Part shown: positions 63,600 to 64,000 of the stretch, one piece after another
Numbering within the stretch: the stretch's first letter is position 1
Layout: each line of letters begins with the position of its first letter
NCBI RefSeq assembly: GCF_009754915.1
Contig: NZ_WPIK01000004.1
Location: 1 to 64,000, forward strand
Direction: 5' to 3'
Length of the DNA stretch: 64,000 nucleotides
Source: Mucilaginibacter arboris
GTDB taxonomy: Bacteria > Bacteroidota > Bacteroidia > Sphingobacteriales > Sphingobacteriaceae
Notes under the pieces: model-generated
Told to the model about the DNA's origin: nothing
The model's database searches: none
The model's input: the letters and a program-made list of their open reading frames with translations, nothing else
Program-made: the position numbers and the translations under genes

Positions 63600-64000
63600 A
63601 TGAACAAATTTTCCAAAACTCTAATTACTGCCGGAATGCTTCTTTTAGGCACCCAATTACAAGCGCAGGATTACATTTCCGCTTTGATCAAATCAGGCCC
63701 GGCAGATGCTACCAAATTAGCCAATGCTTACCTCGAACCCTTATTTAAAGGTTTTGGAACCGGCATCAACAGCGGCTGGAACAATACAGCAAAAACTAAA
63801 AGTTTGCTTGGTTTTGATTTGCGTGCCAGCGTTTCTGCTGTATTTACCCCTTCTTCGGATAAAACTTTTGATATAACCAAAATTGGCTTATCTAATAATG
63901 TGCGCCCGACCGATGCCAGCAGGACCATTGCCCCAACCATTGGTGGTTCTGGTGCTGCTCCTCAAATTGCTGTTTATGACGATCAAAACCGAAAAGTTGG
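63600..64000 (+). CDS. Exported DUF6588-like protein (N-terminal part)
   Basis: The gene is cut off by the window end. The first residues form a signal peptide (MNKFSKTLITAGMLLLGTQLQAQ), and the mature part (DATKLANAYLEPLFKGFG, then GINSGWNNTAKTKSLLGFDL) resembles the DUF6588 exported proteins of Bacteroidota; this is from memory. The function is unknown. A 12-mer encodes MLLL within the signal peptide. Confidence 0.75.
   Translation, partial: MNKFSKTLITAGMLLLGTQLQAQDYISALIKSGPADATKLANAYLEPLFKGFGTGINSGWNNTAKTKSLLGFDLRASVSAVFTPSSDKTFDITKIGLSNNVRPTDASRTIAPTIGGSGAAPQIAVYDDQNRKV
63636..63647 (-). repeat. 12-mer inside a signal peptide (MLLL frame)
   Basis: Exact copy that encodes MLLL of the signal peptide core. 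Confidence 0.95.

Noticed and set aside
1-64000. CRISPR array or tandem-repeat reading of the 12-mer copies
   Set aside because: Copies are dispersed with irregular spacing in both orientations, and there are no spacers or cas genes.
1-64000. The 12-mer as a Chi- or KOPS-type polar motif
   Set aside because: 19 against 16 copies on the two strands shows no polarity in this window, though a full chromosome is needed to settle it.

Overview
The window looks like a chromosomal segment from a Bacteroidota, most likely a Sphingobacteriaceae relative (Pedobacter/Mucilaginibacter type). The grounds are a lipidated TamL next to TamB, many Sec-signal lipoproteins and small beta-barrels, TAnnTTTG-type -7 promoter boxes, the DUF2089/Yip1 and GIN-domain families, and sucC without sucD. 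G+C is roughly 40% by eye. I see no rRNA, tRNA, IS element, prophage or CRISPR array.

Layout. 15-8143 is a minus-strand housekeeping run: mtaB, lgt, a GtrA protein and an inositol-monophosphatase-like gene; ppk, ppx and ubiX; and a Lys/Ala-rich protein. 8220-15969 holds yajQ, two small unknown genes, a JmjC-like oxygenase, a GIN-domain lipoprotein, a recQ variant, pncB and an FRG-domain gene. 16007-25716 holds divergent prmC/ribD, an AI-2E-type permease, an MBL hydrolase, an SRPBCC protein, two exported hydrolases, a Yip1/DUF2089 pair, an aldo-keto reductase and a small barrel. 25837-32175 holds pnp, rpsO, an S41 protease, and an operon of a LolD-like ATPase, an ATP-grasp-like fragment and an atypical HAD protein. 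32349-41420 holds an exported protein, an acyltransferase, sucC, a class III aminotransferase, a PD-(D/E)XK-like orphan, a DUF58 protein, a tiny antitoxin-like pair and trxA. 41417-55327 holds dnaE, tamB-tamL, a small barrel and a phosphohexomutase. 55736-64000 holds a GH2 enzyme, mazEF, a BaiN-like flavoprotein, nuoAB (cut off from the rest of complex I), two small lipoproteins, a thioredoxin, a class IV aminotransferase, rluD and the start of a DUF6588-type gene.

The strongest unexplained signal is a dispersed, non-palindromic 12-mer, TAAAAGAAGCAT, often extended to CCGGTAAAAGAAGCATTG or GGTGATAAAAGAAGCAT. I count 35 exact copies (19 on +, 16 on -), about one per 1.8 kb, against well under one expected by chance. 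Twenty-one lie between genes, several as inverted pairs forming hairpins at gene ends. Fourteen lie inside genes and are read in four different frames (MLLL, VKEA, ASF, KRS), so selection seems to act on the DNA. Density, lack of strand bias and use in terminator-like hairpins resemble the DNA uptake sequences of Neisseria and Haemophilus. I know of no such element described for this phylum. All counts are by eye.
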